From Nonomuraea sp. PA05 (GTDB lineage: Bacteria; Actinomycetota; Actinomycetes; Streptosporangiales; Streptosporangiaceae): a stretch of 64,000 nucleotides of DNA. The notes below the pieces were generated by a model. It searched no databases and was not told where the DNA came from. It saw only the letters and a program-made list of their open reading frames with translations. The position numbers and the translations under genes were made by a program. Below are positions 47,002 through 55,645 of this stretch, in pieces; within the stretch, counting starts at the first letter, position 1; the number at the start of each line of letters is the position of its first letter. The DNA lies in NCBI RefSeq assembly GCF_008086045.1, contig NZ_VSEY01000024.1, positions 62,001-126,000 of the forward strand, given 5' to 3'.

Positions 47002-48329
47002 GGTGTGACCTCCACCGCCAAGCGCGCGGCGATCCTGGCCGACAGCACGTGCTTGCACGGCCCCCGAGACCCCCGATGATCGAACCACCACGCACACGTG
47101 CAGGCCCCTTCACCGATCCGCACCCGCCGCACCCCGCCCTCGGTGGTGACCTCCGCCTGGTCGTCGGGAAGCAACCGGACGGCCCCGGCGTCGACGAGGG
47201 CGCGGGCCGAGGTGAGGCGCGGGTTGAGCTCGGCCACCTGGTCCTGGTCGTAGGGCAGCTCGCGATGGAAGTGCGCGGCCTCGTGCAGGTCGTAGCCGAC
47301 CCGGCCGGAGGTGCCGAGCTGGGTGAGCGCGGCGCGTACCCGCGAGATGGGCAGGCCGGAGCGGTCGGCGAGGAGGCCGAGCTCGACGGTGGGCTCGAAG
47401 TTGAGCAGCATGCCGATGACGTCGGCGTCGGCGGCGGCCTCGTCGGTGGCGAGGTCGTCGAGGACCTGGCCCTCGCCGGAGAAGCCGCGCGACGGCTGCG
47501 GCGAGACGGCGAGCGTGTAGCGCATGCCCGGCAGTTCCAGCTCCCACGCGCTCGCGGTGGACGACCCGTCGGCGGGCCCGTAGACGCGCAGCGCCTTGGC
47601 GAACCTGAGCAGGGGCAGCAGCGTGGCGACCCGCGTGGTGCCGGACAGGCAGACGCCGCCGCGCGCCGCGCCGGAGGACAGGCGCAGGTCGCGGCCGGCG
47701 GGGACGGCCCAGACGGTGGAGCGGGCGCCCTTGGGCAGGGACCGCAGGAACCGTACGGCCTGCGGCCCCGCCAGCTCGGCCCGCAGGTCCCATCCGGCGG
47801 CCATGACCTGCACCTCGGCGAAGCCGCGCAGCCATCGGGACGGCAGCGGCACCTTCTTCTCCACGACGGCGCCGTCGAGGGTGGTGACGGTCAGCTCGTC
47901 GGCGCCGACGCCGACGTGCAGCGGGTCCTTGCCACCGACCCTGGCCAGCGCTTCGCGGAGCGGGCCGTTGACGTCGACGTTCGTGGTGCCGCGGTCGAGC
48001 ACCTCGCCGTCGAGGGCGGTCACGTCGAGCCGGGCGTAGACGCCGCCGCAGGCGGAGAACGACTCGAAGCGCAGCCGTTCGCCGTCGCAGGTCACGACAG
48101 GGTCGCGGGTCCAGCCGGGGCGGGGCTGGTGGTAGCGGGTGAGCGCCACGTCGGCCACCGCCAGCAGCCCGGCGGCGGCCGGCGCGGCCTGGGTGAGCAG
48201 CCCGCTGAAGAACTTGGGGTGGGCCTGCGGGCCGGATAACGCCGTGCCGCCGGAGGTCATGAGGCCGAGCTTGCCGTCGGCCAGCACGGAGGGCCCCGTG
48301 TAGGTGTATGCCTGTACCGCTGAAGTCAT
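46998..48329 (-). CDS. SWIM zinc-finger protein
   Basis: The 443-residue protein carries a SWIM motif at the C-terminus, CTCAWWFDHRGSRGPCKHVLSA (C-x-C then C-x-H). It is preceded by a helical region with winged-helix look (LADRSGLPISRVRAALTQLG). The N-terminal 270 residues are beta-rich. SWIM fingers bind DNA or protein. It is coupled to the DUF6493 gene. In other actinomycetes such SWIM proteins stand with MoxR ATPases and VWA proteins in predicted conflict systems; here those partners are absent, though a different AAA ATPase lies convergently. Confidence 0.85.
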   Translation of the reverse strand: MTSAVQAYTYTGPSVLADGKLGLMTSGGTALSGPQAHPKFFSGLLTQAAPAAAGLLAVADVALTRYHQPRPGWTRDPVVTCDGERLRFESFSACGGVYARLDVTALDGEVLDRGTTNVDVNGPLREALARVGGKDPLHVGVGADELTVTTLDGAVVEKKVPLPSRWLRGFAEVQVMAAGWDLRAELAGPQAVRFLRSLPKGARSTVWAVPAGRDLRLSSGAARGGVCLSGTTRVATLLPLLRFAKALRVYGPADGSSTASAWELELPGMRYTLAVSPQPSRGFSGEGQVLDDLATDEAAADADVIGMLLNFEPTVELGLLADRSGLPISRVRAALTQLGTSGRVGYDLHEAAHFHRELPYDQDQVAELNPRLTSARALVDAGAVRLLPDDQAEVTTEGGVRRVRIGEGACTCAWWFDHRGSRGPCKHVLSARIAARLAVEVTP

Positions 48330-48386
48330 GTCCCGAACCTTAGAGTTGATCACCGACACAATCGGGGCCGGTACGTAAACCATCCG

Positions 48387-49472
48387 ATGTGCGACATGGA
48401 GTGCGAAACCACAATGTGCCTGGTGCTCACCGTCGATCTGGCCCATGTCGCCTTCGCCCGCCTGACGGTCCCCGACGAGGCAGGCGTGTGGATCAGCGAC
48501 GAGCGGGCGATCGGCTTTCCCGCGACCCAGCTCGTCCCGTCCTGGACGGCGCGCACCCCGCCGGGCACCTGGATCGAGGTCGCGCTGCGGGTCAGGACCG
48601 CGTCCGGTGATGTCACCAAGTGGTACGTGATGGGCCGGTGGTCCGAGCAGGGCAGTCCGCGCACCTCGGTGCCGGGGCAGGGGGACGAGCACGGGGACGT
48701 GGCGGTGGACACGTTCGTGGCCAGGCAGCCGGTGACGGCCTACCAGGTGCGGGTGACCCGCCACGGAGACGATGACAACGCCCGGATCACGGGGCTGGGG
48801 GTGATGGCCTCGGCGTTGCCCCGGCTGCCGCCCGCGCCGAGCGCGCCTGGCCCCGGCGGGGCCGTCGAGCTGGCGGTGCCCCGGCGTTCGCAGCACGCGC
48901 ACGCCGGTCACCACGTGCGTTACGACGGCGGCGGCGTCAACTGGTGCAGCCCCGCCTCGGTGGCGATGGTGCTGGCGTACTGGGACCGCGGGCCGGCGCC
49001 GGGCGAGCTGGCCTGGGTGGGGGACGGCGATCCCGCGCCCGCCGTGGACCACGCGGCGGCCGGCACGTACGACGAGAGTTACCAGGGCACCGGCAACTGG
49101 CCGTTCAACGTGGCGTACGCGGGCCGGTTCGGGCTGGCCGGGTTCGTGACAAGGCTGCGGTCGGCGGCGGAGCTGGAAGTGTTCGTGCGGGCCGGGATCC
49201 CGGTGATCACGTCGCAGTCGTTCAAGGTGCACGAGCTGCCCGGTTCGTGCTACTCCACCAGCGGCCACATCCTGGTCGTCACGGGTTTCACAACCGGCGG
49301 CGACATAGTGGTCAACGACCCGGCCGCGCCTCGCGACGCCGAGGTCCGGCGGGTCTATCCACGGGCGGCGTTCGAGCACGTGTGGCTCAGGAGCTCCGGC
49401 AGCGGCGGCATCGCGTACGTGCTGCACCCCCCCTGCGTTCCTCTTCCTCCCTGTACCAACGGCAATTGGTGA
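48387..49472 (+). CDS. C39-family cysteine peptidase
   Basis: The 361-residue protein has an N-terminal beta domain (ARLTVPDEAGVWISDERA, TPPGTWIEVALRVR) and a papain-like C39 domain with catalytic Cys in NWCSPASVAMVLAYW, His in YSTSGHILVVTGF and Asp in VVNDPAAP. No secretion signal is seen, so it probably acts in the cytosol or is exported without one. It heads a three-gene peptidase unit (C39, S9, M20). The start is uncertain; ATG 48387 and 48396 are both possible. Confidence 0.88.
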   Translation: MCDMECETTMCLVLTVDLAHVAFARLTVPDEAGVWISDERAIGFPATQLVPSWTARTPPGTWIEVALRVRTASGDVTKWYVMGRWSEQGSPRTSVPGQGDEHGDVAVDTFVARQPVTAYQVRVTRHGDDDNARITGLGVMASALPRLPPAPSAPGPGGAVELAVPRRSQHAHAGHHVRYDGGGVNWCSPASVAMVLAYWDRGPAPGELAWVGDGDPAPAVDHAAAGTYDESYQGTGNWPFNVAYAGRFGLAGFVTRLRSAAELEVFVRAGIPVITSQSFKVHELPGSCYSTSGHILVVTGFTTGGDIVVNDPAAPRDAEVRRVYPRAAFEHVWLRSSGSGGIAYVLHPPCVPLPPCTNGNW

Positions 49473-49476
49473 GTTC

Positions 49477-51339
49477 ATGAGCATTCGACCGATCGACGTG
49501 GCCCATATCGACGGCGGCCCGCAGTGGGTGGAGGCGGTGGCCACGCCCTCCGGTGCCGAGGTCTGGTGGGACGAGCCGCGCCCGCACGAGGGCGGCAGGC
49601 GCTGCGTGGTGCGCCGCCTGCCCGACGGCTCCCGCGTGGACGCGCTGCCCGCCGGGTGGAACGCCCGCAATCGCCTGGTCGAGTACGGGGGCCGCTCGTG
49701 GCGTCCGCTGCCCGGCGGCGGGCTGGTCTTCACGAACTGGGCCGACCAGCGCCTGTACCGGCTCGGCGAGAACGGCGGCGATCCCGTGCCGCTCACCCCG
49801 GAGGGCCCGTCGCGCTACGGCGACCTGTACCTGCCGCCGGGCAGGGGCGAGGTGTGGGCGGTCAGGGAGATCGCGGACGTGCGTGACCTGGTGGCGGTGC
49901 CGCTGGACGGCGGCCCGGTCAGGGTCGTCGCCAAGGCGCAGCACTTCCTGATGAACCCGCGCGTCTCCCCCGACGGCCGGTGGGTCTCCTGGATCGGCTG
50001 GGACCACCCGAACATGCCGTGGGACGGCACCGAGCTGTGCGTGGCACCGCTGGCCGGGGACGGCACGGCCGGGCCGTACGAGGTCGTCGCGGGCGGGCCG
50101 GACGAGTCGGTGTCGCAGGCCGAGTGGCGCGACGACGCGAGCCTGTACGCGGTGACGGACCCGACCGGCTGGTGGAACGTGCACGTCGTCCCCCTGGACG
50201 GCTCCCCCGGCCGCAACCTCACCCCGCTGGAGCTGGAGTTCGGCGCGGCGGCCTGGAAGCCGGGCCTGACCTGCCTGGCCGTGGCCGAGGACGGCCGCCT
50301 GGCCGTCGTCTACGGCACCGCCGACCACCGGCGCCTGGGCGTCCTGGACCCGGAGACGGGCGAGCTGCGCGAGCTCGGCGGCGCGGCCACCCACTGGTCG
50401 TCCACCGTGTCGGTCGCGGGCGGCAAGGTGGCGGCGGTGAAGGCGACGCCGTACACGCCGCTGGAAGTCACGCTCGTCGGCCTGGCCGACGGCGCGCACG
50501 AGGTGGTGTCGCCGCGCAAGGATCTGCCGGACCGCGAGCTGCTGCCCACCCCTGAGGCGCTGACGATCGAAGGGGTGCACACGCACCTGTACCCGCCGTC
50601 CGGGGTGCGGGGGCCGGGCCCGTACGTGATCTTCGCGCACGGCGGCCCCACCGGGAACCTGCCGGTCATGCTCGACCTGGAGATCGCCTACTTCACCAGC
50701 AGGGGCATCGGCGTGGCCGTGGTCAACTACGGCGGCTCGACCGGCTACGGCCGCGCCTACCGCGAGCGGCTGCGCCACCAATGGGGCGTGGTGGACGTGC
50801 AGGACTGCGCCAAGGTGGCGCGCGGCCTGGTCGAGCTGGGCCGGGCCGACGCCGCGAAGCTGGCCATCAGGGGCGGCAGCGCGGGCGGCTGGACGACGGT
50901 GGCGGCACTGGTGCACAGCGACGTGTTCGCGGGCGGGGTGGCGCACTACGCGATCACCGACCCGGAGAGCTGGGCCGCCGAGACGCACGACTTCGAGTCG
51001 CGCTACCTGGACGGCCTGGTCGGCCCGCTGCCGGAGACGCGGCAGCGCTACACCGAGCGCTCCCCGCTGCTGAACGCCTTCCGCGCCTCCGGCCCCTGCC
51101 TGATGCTGCACGGCCTGGAGGACGCCATCGTGGACGTCTCGCAGGCCGAGCGGTTCACCGCCGAACTGGACAGGCACGGCAAAGAGTGGGCCCTGCTGAC
51201 CTTCCCCGGCGAGCAGCACGGCTGGCGCAGGGAGGAGACTGTCGTCGCGGTACTGGAGGCCGAGCTGGCCTTCTACGGGCTGATCTTCGGCATGGAGACG
51301 CCCGGGGTGCCGCCGCTGACCTTGAAGGGACGAGAGTGA
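49477..51339 (+). CDS. S9-family prolyl oligopeptidase / acylaminoacyl peptidase
   Basis: The 620-residue protein has an N-terminal beta-propeller (repeats such as VSPDGRWVSWIGWDHP and WRDDASLYAVTDPTGWWNV) and a C-terminal alpha/beta-hydrolase. The catalytic Ser is in IRGGSAGGWTTVAAL (about 467), the Asp near LEDAIVDVSQAE and the His in GEQHGWR. It cleaves short peptides and has no signal peptide. It lies 4 bp after the C39 gene and overlaps the M20 gene by GTGA, so it is translated as part of the set. Confidence 0.94.
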   Translation: MSIRPIDVAHIDGGPQWVEAVATPSGAEVWWDEPRPHEGGRRCVVRRLPDGSRVDALPAGWNARNRLVEYGGRSWRPLPGGGLVFTNWADQRLYRLGENGGDPVPLTPEGPSRYGDLYLPPGRGEVWAVREIADVRDLVAVPLDGGPVRVVAKAQHFLMNPRVSPDGRWVSWIGWDHPNMPWDGTELCVAPLAGDGTAGPYEVVAGGPDESVSQAEWRDDASLYAVTDPTGWWNVHVVPLDGSPGRNLTPLELEFGAAAWKPGLTCLAVAEDGRLAVVYGTADHRRLGVLDPETGELRELGGAATHWSSTVSVAGGKVAAVKATPYTPLEVTLVGLADGAHEVVSPRKDLPDRELLPTPEALTIEGVHTHLYPPSGVRGPGPYVIFAHGGPTGNLPVMLDLEIAYFTSRGIGVAVVNYGGSTGYGRAYRERLRHQWGVVDVQDCAKVARGLVELGRADAAKLAIRGGSAGGWTTVAALVHSDVFAGGVAHYAITDPESWAAETHDFESRYLDGLVGPLPETRQRYTERSPLLNAFRASGPCLMLHGLEDAIVDVSQAERFTAELDRHGKEWALLTFPGEQHGWRREETVVAVLEAELAFYGLIFGMETPGVPPLTLKGRE

Positions 51340-52598
51340 AGAGCGTTGCCGAGATCTGCTCGGATCTGATCAGGTTCGACACCACCAACCCGGGCTCGGG
51401 AGAGCGCCCGGCCGCCGAGTACGTCGCCACGCTGCTGGCCGACGCGGGCCTGGAGCCGGTGGTGTTCGAGTCGGCGCCCAAGCGGACCACGGTCGTGGCC
51501 AGGATGGCGGGCGACTCCCCCGACGCGCTGCTCGTGCACGGCCACCTCGACGTGGTGCCCGCCGACCCGGCCGAGTGGCGGATGCACCCGTTCTCCGGGG
51601 AGATCGAGGACGGCTGCGTCTACGGGCGGGGCGCGGTCGACATGAAGGGCTCGTGCGCCATGACGCTGGCCACCGTGCTCGGCATGCGGGCGCGCGGCGA
51701 GCGGCCCAGGCGGGACCTGGTGCTGGCGTTCCTGGCGGACGAGGAGGCCACCGGCGACTACGGCTCGCGGCACGCCGTGACCGAGCACCGTGAGCTGTTC
51801 GACGGGGTGAGCGAGGCCATCAGCGAGTCGGGTGGCTTCAGCGTGGACTCCCAGGGGCACCGGGTGTACCCGATCGCGGTCGGCGAGCGCGGCACCGCCT
51901 GGATGAAGCTGACCGCGCACGGCGTGGCCGGTCACGGGTCCCGTCCCGCCGTGGACAACCCGGTCGCCACCCTGGTGCACGCGCTGTCGCGGGTGGCGGC
52001 GTACCAGTGGCCGGTGCGGCTCACCCCGACCGTCGCGGCGCTCATCCGCGACCTGTCGGAGATCACCGGCCAGCCGATCGACCTGGACCGGCTGGACGCC
52101 GAGGCGGCCCGGCTCGGGCCGCTCGGCAGCCTGTTCAAGAGCCAGATCCGCAACTCGGCTAACCCCACCATGCTGGACGCCGGGTACAAGGTGAACGTCG
52201 TGCCCTCGACGGCCGCCGCCCACGTGGACGGGCGGTTCATGCCGGGCACGCAGGAGGAGTTCCTGGCCACGATCGACGAGCTGCTCGGGCCGAAGGTCAC
52301 CCGCGAGTTCGTGAACCTGGAGGACGCGCCCGACGCGCCGTACCCGTCGGCGTTCTTCGACGAGCTGGCCGGGGCGCTGGTGGCCGAGGACGGGCTGGCC
52401 AGGCCGGTGCCGTACGTGATGGCCGGGGGCACGGACGCCAAGTCGTTCGCCAGGATCGGGATCAAGGGGTACGGGTTCGCGCCGTTGATGTTGCGGCCGG
52501 ATCTGGACTACTTCGGGATGTTCCACGGGAAGGACGAGCGGGTGCCTGTGGAAGGGCTGGAGTTCGGCACCCGGGTGCTGACCCGCCTGTTCACCTGA
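51336..52598 (+). CDS. M20-family zinc metallopeptidase
   Basis: The 420-residue protein is a co-catalytic zinc peptidase: LLVHGHLDVVP, VYGRGAVDMKGSCAM, FLADEEATGDYGS with the catalytic Glu pair, a dimerisation domain (VAGHGSRPAVDNP) and C-terminal FHGKDERV with a last His ligand. It resembles dipeptidase/deacylase members (ArgE/DapE/carboxypeptidase group). The GTG start overlaps the S9 stop. Its last 8 bp overlap the convergent monooxygenase gene. Confidence 0.94.
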   Translation: MKSVAEICSDLIRFDTTNPGSGERPAAEYVATLLADAGLEPVVFESAPKRTTVVARMAGDSPDALLVHGHLDVVPADPAEWRMHPFSGEIEDGCVYGRGAVDMKGSCAMTLATVLGMRARGERPRRDLVLAFLADEEATGDYGSRHAVTEHRELFDGVSEAISESGGFSVDSQGHRVYPIAVGERGTAWMKLTAHGVAGHGSRPAVDNPVATLVHALSRVAAYQWPVRLTPTVAALIRDLSEITGQPIDLDRLDAEAARLGPLGSLFKSQIRNSANPTMLDAGYKVNVVPSTAAAHVDGRFMPGTQEEFLATIDELLGPKVTREFVNLEDAPDAPYPSAFFDELAGALVAEDGLARPVPYVMAGGTDAKSFARIGIKGYGFAPLMLRPDLDYFGMFHGKDERVPVEGLEFGTRVLTRLFT

Positions 52599-54243
52599 CG
52601 GCGGGCGGGCCGAACCACGTGGTGAGCGCCTCGGCGGCCTCGCCCGGTTCGCCCGCCCACGCCACGTACCCGTCGGGCCGCACCAGCAACGCGCCCGCCC
52701 CTCCGAGGTCCCCTCCGAGGTCCGCGCCAAGGTCCGCGCCGAGGTCCGCGCCGAGGTCCGCGCCGAGGTCGCCGCCGGGCTCGGCCCAGGCCGCCAGCAC
52801 GCGGTCGCGATGCCCCGCCAGCGCGGCTTCCAGCGCGCCCGGCTCCCCGCCCGCGCCACCGGCCTGCGCGCCACCAGCCTGCGCCGCACCCGCCTGGGCG
52901 CCACCGGCCTGCGCGCCGCCGGCCTGCGCCGCACCCGCCTGGGCGAGCCCGATCAGCAGCCCGCGCCCGTCCCGCAGCGACTCCGCGACCCCGGCCGCCC
53001 CGGTCAATCGCACGTCGGGGACGAACCGCCCGACCAGCGGCTCGGCCGCGCCGGGCGCGTAGTCGATCGCCGTCCCGTCCATCATGCCCGCGAAGTGCCG
53101 CCACCCCTCCGGCAGCGCGATCACCTCCTCCAGCACCGCACGCAGCGCGTCCACCTGCGCCCCCGGCCGCATGAGCGCGACCTGGGCCCGCTGGTTCCGC
53201 AACACCCTGGCCGCCACCGGATGCCGCTCGGCGGTGTACCCGTCGAGCAGGCTCCCGGGCGCCGCTCCCCGCACCACCAGGCCCAGCCGCCAGCCCAGGT
53301 TGAACGCGTCCTGCATGCCGAGGTTGAGCCCCTGGCCGCCGATCGGCGAGTGCACGTGCGCCGCGTCCCCGGCCAGCAGCACTCGCCCCTTCCGGTACGT
53401 CTCCGCGTGCCGGGTGTTGTCGCTGTACCGGATCCCGGTCTCCAGCCGTTCGACGACCACCTCCAGCCCCGTCACCCGCCGCAGGCTGGCCTGCAGCTCG
53501 GCGGCGGTCACGGGCGTGTCGCGGTCGCCTGGCCCGCCGTCGAACTCGATGGTCGCGATCTCCCCCGGCACCAGCGACAGGTTCACCAGCCCGCCGGGCC
53601 CGCGCAGCGAAGAGGTCACCAGGGAGGGGTCCGCCAGCTCGGCCACCGCCGTGCGCCCGGTCATGGTGGGCGGCGTGCCGTCGAAGGCGAAGCCCGCCCG
53701 CTTGCGCACCACGCTGCGCCCGCCGTCGCAGCCCACCAGGTACGCCCCGCGCACGATCTGCCCGCCGGCGAGCGTGGCGGTGGCGGCGGAGCCGTCCTGC
53801 GTGACGTCCGTGACCGTGCGTCCCTGACGGATCCGCACGCCCATCGCGACGGCCCGCTCGGCGAGGATCTCCTCCAGCCGGTCCTGCTTGAGCATGACGT
53901 ACTCGGCGCCGCCGGCCGGTTCCAGTAGCGGCATCCCGGCGAAGTGCCCTCTGATCTCGCCCTTGCGCAGCACCTCCAGCATCAGCCCGACGACGTCGGC
54001 GCGGGCGGGGCCGGACAGCCCGTCGAGCATCTCCCACTGGGCGCGTTCGACCGGCTCGACGAGCCCGCGCAGGGCCAGTGACTGCACGGTGCGGGCGTTG
54101 AGCGAGCGCAGCCCGAGGCTGCGCGTCCTGCGCTCCTCCCCGTCGGCCGCCTCCAGGACCAGCGGGTCCGCGCCGGCCAGCTTGAGCTCGCAGGCCAGCA
54201 GCAGCCCGACGGGCCCGCCGCCGACGATGATCACGTCTTCCAT
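52591..54243 (-). CDS. FAD-dependent aromatic monooxygenase (PHBH / rifampicin-monooxygenase type)
   Basis: The 550-residue class A flavin monooxygenase has an N-terminal Rossmann GGGPVGLLLACEL, the DG motif LVGCDGGRSVVRK, and the GD motif VLLAGDAAHVHSPIGGQGLNLGMQDAFNL. A C-terminal thioredoxin-like domain is interrupted by two low-complexity inserts made of 15-bp (AQAGG) and 12-bp (GADL) repeats. It hydroxylates an aromatic substrate with NAD(P)H and O2; antibiotic inactivation or polyketide tailoring are both known for relatives. It is divergent from a TetR gene with palindromes between, so drug-induced control is likely. Confidence 0.92.
   Translation of the reverse strand: MEDVIIVGGGPVGLLLACELKLAGADPLVLEAADGEERRTRSLGLRSLNARTVQSLALRGLVEPVERAQWEMLDGLSGPARADVVGLMLEVLRKGEIRGHFAGMPLLEPAGGAEYVMLKQDRLEEILAERAVAMGVRIRQGRTVTDVTQDGSAATATLAGGQIVRGAYLVGCDGGRSVVRKRAGFAFDGTPPTMTGRTAVAELADPSLVTSSLRGPGGLVNLSLVPGEIATIEFDGGPGDRDTPVTAAELQASLRRVTGLEVVVERLETGIRYSDNTRHAETYRKGRVLLAGDAAHVHSPIGGQGLNLGMQDAFNLGWRLGLVVRGAAPGSLLDGYTAERHPVAARVLRNQRAQVALMRPGAQVDALRAVLEEVIALPEGWRHFAGMMDGTAIDYAPGAAEPLVGRFVPDVRLTGAAGVAESLRDGRGLLIGLAQAGAAQAGGAQAGGAQAGAAQAGGAQAGGAGGEPGALEAALAGHRDRVLAAWAEPGGDLGADLGADLGADLGADLGGDLGGAGALLVRPDGYVAWAGEPGEAAEALTTWFGPPAVR
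52705..52776 (-). repeat. 12-bp in-frame repeat (GADL units)
   Basis: Six units spaced exactly 12 bp (each with the core aggtcc or aggtcg) encode tandem GADL/GGDL near the monooxygenase C-terminus. Confidence 0.9.
52855..52944 (-). repeat. 15-bp in-frame repeat (AQAGG units)
   Basis: Six 15-bp units encode AQAGA/AQAGG in the pattern A-G-G-A-G-G, so a 45-bp higher-order unit is itself doubled. Confidence 0.9.
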
Positions 54244-54256
54244 CGCCCTACCCCTT

Positions 54257-54297
54257 ACTTACAGTGTAAGTGTACGCCGCAAGTAAAACACGTACAC
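54257..54297. promoter_or_regulatory. Palindromic TetR-type operators between divergent genes
   Basis: ACTTACA-G-TGTAAGT at 54257-54271 is a perfect 7-bp dyad. GTGTACG (54270-54276) and CGTACAC (54291-54297) form a second dyad 14 bp apart. They fill the 97-bp gap between the FAD monooxygenase and the TetR gene, which is AT-richer than its surroundings. Confidence 0.75.
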
Positions 54298-54340
54298 CGT
54301 AAGCTCTGTCAAACCGGCACCCTGCGGAAAGGAATGTCAC

Positions 54341-55000
54341 ATGGCCCGGCGCGAGCCGCTGAACAGGGAGAAGGTCCTCGACGCGGCCTTGGCCCTGGCT
54401 GACGAGGAGGGCCTGGACGGCCTGTCGATGCGCCGCCTGGCCAAGGTGCTCGGCGTGGAGGCGATGTCGCTCTACAACCACGTCTCGAACAAGGCCGACC
54501 TGCTCGACGGCATCGCCGAGCGGGTGTTCGCCCAGGTGGAGCTGCCGGACACGGCGCTGCCGTGGCAGGAGCAGATCCGCTCGGCGGCACTGAGCATGTA
54601 CCGGGCCTTCCGCCGCCATCCGGTGGTGCCGATGGCACTGGTGACCGACCTGGCCAACCCCACCTCCGCGCGGGCCATGTCGCGGGTGGACGCGCTGGTC
54701 GGGGCCCTGTACGCGGGCGGCTTCGACGACGAGGGGGCGTGGCGGGCGCTGGGGGCGGTGAACGCGCTGGTGTTCGGCTCGCTGCTGCTGTCCACGGGCG
54801 GCTTCGGGGGCGATCCGGGGCCGCACGCGGGCGCGGCGAACGTGGAGATGTACATCACCGAGCTGAACCCCGCCGCGTTGCCGCACTTCAGCAGGCTGCT
54901 GCGGTGGACGCGGGGCGGCGGCGTGGATCCGGAGGCCGACTTCGAGCAGGCGCTGGACACTCTTGTCCGCGGACTAGTGGAACAAAGTATTCCGTTCTGA
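54341..55000 (+). CDS. TetR-family repressor with tetracycline-repressor-type C-terminal domain
   Basis: The 219-residue protein has the N-terminal RREPLNREKVLDAALALADEEGLDG, helix-turn-helix MRRLAKVLGVEAMSLYNHVSNK (as in TetR class proteins) and a TetR_C-like effector domain (MYRAFRRHPVVPMAL, GALNAL-like helix, DFEQALDTLVRGL). It is divergent from the FAD monooxygenase with palindromes between, so it probably represses both genes until a ligand, perhaps an aromatic antibiotic, binds. GGAAAGGAATG precedes the start. Confidence 0.92.
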   Translation: MARREPLNREKVLDAALALADEEGLDGLSMRRLAKVLGVEAMSLYNHVSNKADLLDGIAERVFAQVELPDTALPWQEQIRSAALSMYRAFRRHPVVPMALVTDLANPTSARAMSRVDALVGALYAGGFDDEGAWRALGAVNALVFGSLLLSTGGFGGDPGPHAGAANVEMYITELNPAALPHFSRLLRWTRGGGVDPEADFEQALDTLVRGLVEQSIPF

Positions 55001-55035
55001 TAGAGTGGTCTCAACGAACCGGAAGGGACCCACTC

Positions 55036-55641
55036 ATGAGCGACAGCATCATCATCAGCGGCTGGGACGTTCTCGACGCCTCGCACGAGGCCCTGCGCCA
55101 GGCGGTCAGCGGCGTTCCGGCCGGCGGCTGGAGCCTGCCCACGCCGTGCGAGGGCTGGAGTGTCGCCCACGTCCTGCAGCACGCCGCGGGCGACCAGCTC
55201 GGCTTCGCCTCCGCCCTCACCGGCGAGCCCGGCCCCTCCTTCAACCCGTTCGAGCCCACGGGCGAGCTCGGCGGGGACGCCGCGGCGTTCCTGGAGGACG
55301 CGCTGCGGCGCTCGGCCGCCGCGTGGGCAGGGGTGGACCGGCAGGCCGCCGAGGTGGCGACCCCGGTCCCGCCGCACAAGATGGCGCCCGCGTCGGGCGT
55401 GGCGGCGTGCGCGCTGGACGCGGGCGTGCACGCCTGGGACATCGCCATGGCCTGCGGCGGGCCGTCGCCGCTCACGCCCGAGATGGCCCGCCCCATGCTG
55501 GAGGTGGCCAGGCGGATCGTCGAGCCGCTGCGCGCCTGGGGCGCGTACGCGCCGGCGCTGGAGTCGCAGCCCGGCGACGACGACGTCATCACGCTGCTGC
55601 GCTACCTCGGCCGCGACCCCCACTGGACCCCGGCCGCCTGA
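55036..55641 (+). CDS. TIGR03086-family (DinB-like) metal-binding protein
   Basis: The 201-residue four-helix protein has WSLPTPCEGWSVAHVLQHAAGDQ and, further on, GVAACALDAGVHAWDIAMACG. The paired His residues are the metal ligands of the DinB/mycothiol-dependent fold. The reaction is unknown; relatives use mycothiol. AAGGGA lies before the ATG and GATAGAGT upstream may be a -10 element. It converges with the DUF427 gene, 4 bp between the stops. Confidence 0.88.
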   Translation: MSDSIIISGWDVLDASHEALRQAVSGVPAGGWSLPTPCEGWSVAHVLQHAAGDQLGFASALTGEPGPSFNPFEPTGELGGDAAAFLEDALRRSAAAWAGVDRQAAEVATPVPPHKMAPASGVAACALDAGVHAWDIAMACGGPSPLTPEMARPMLEVARRIVEPLRAWGAYAPALESQPGDDDVITLLRYLGRDPHWTPAA

Positions 55642-55645
55642 CGGG

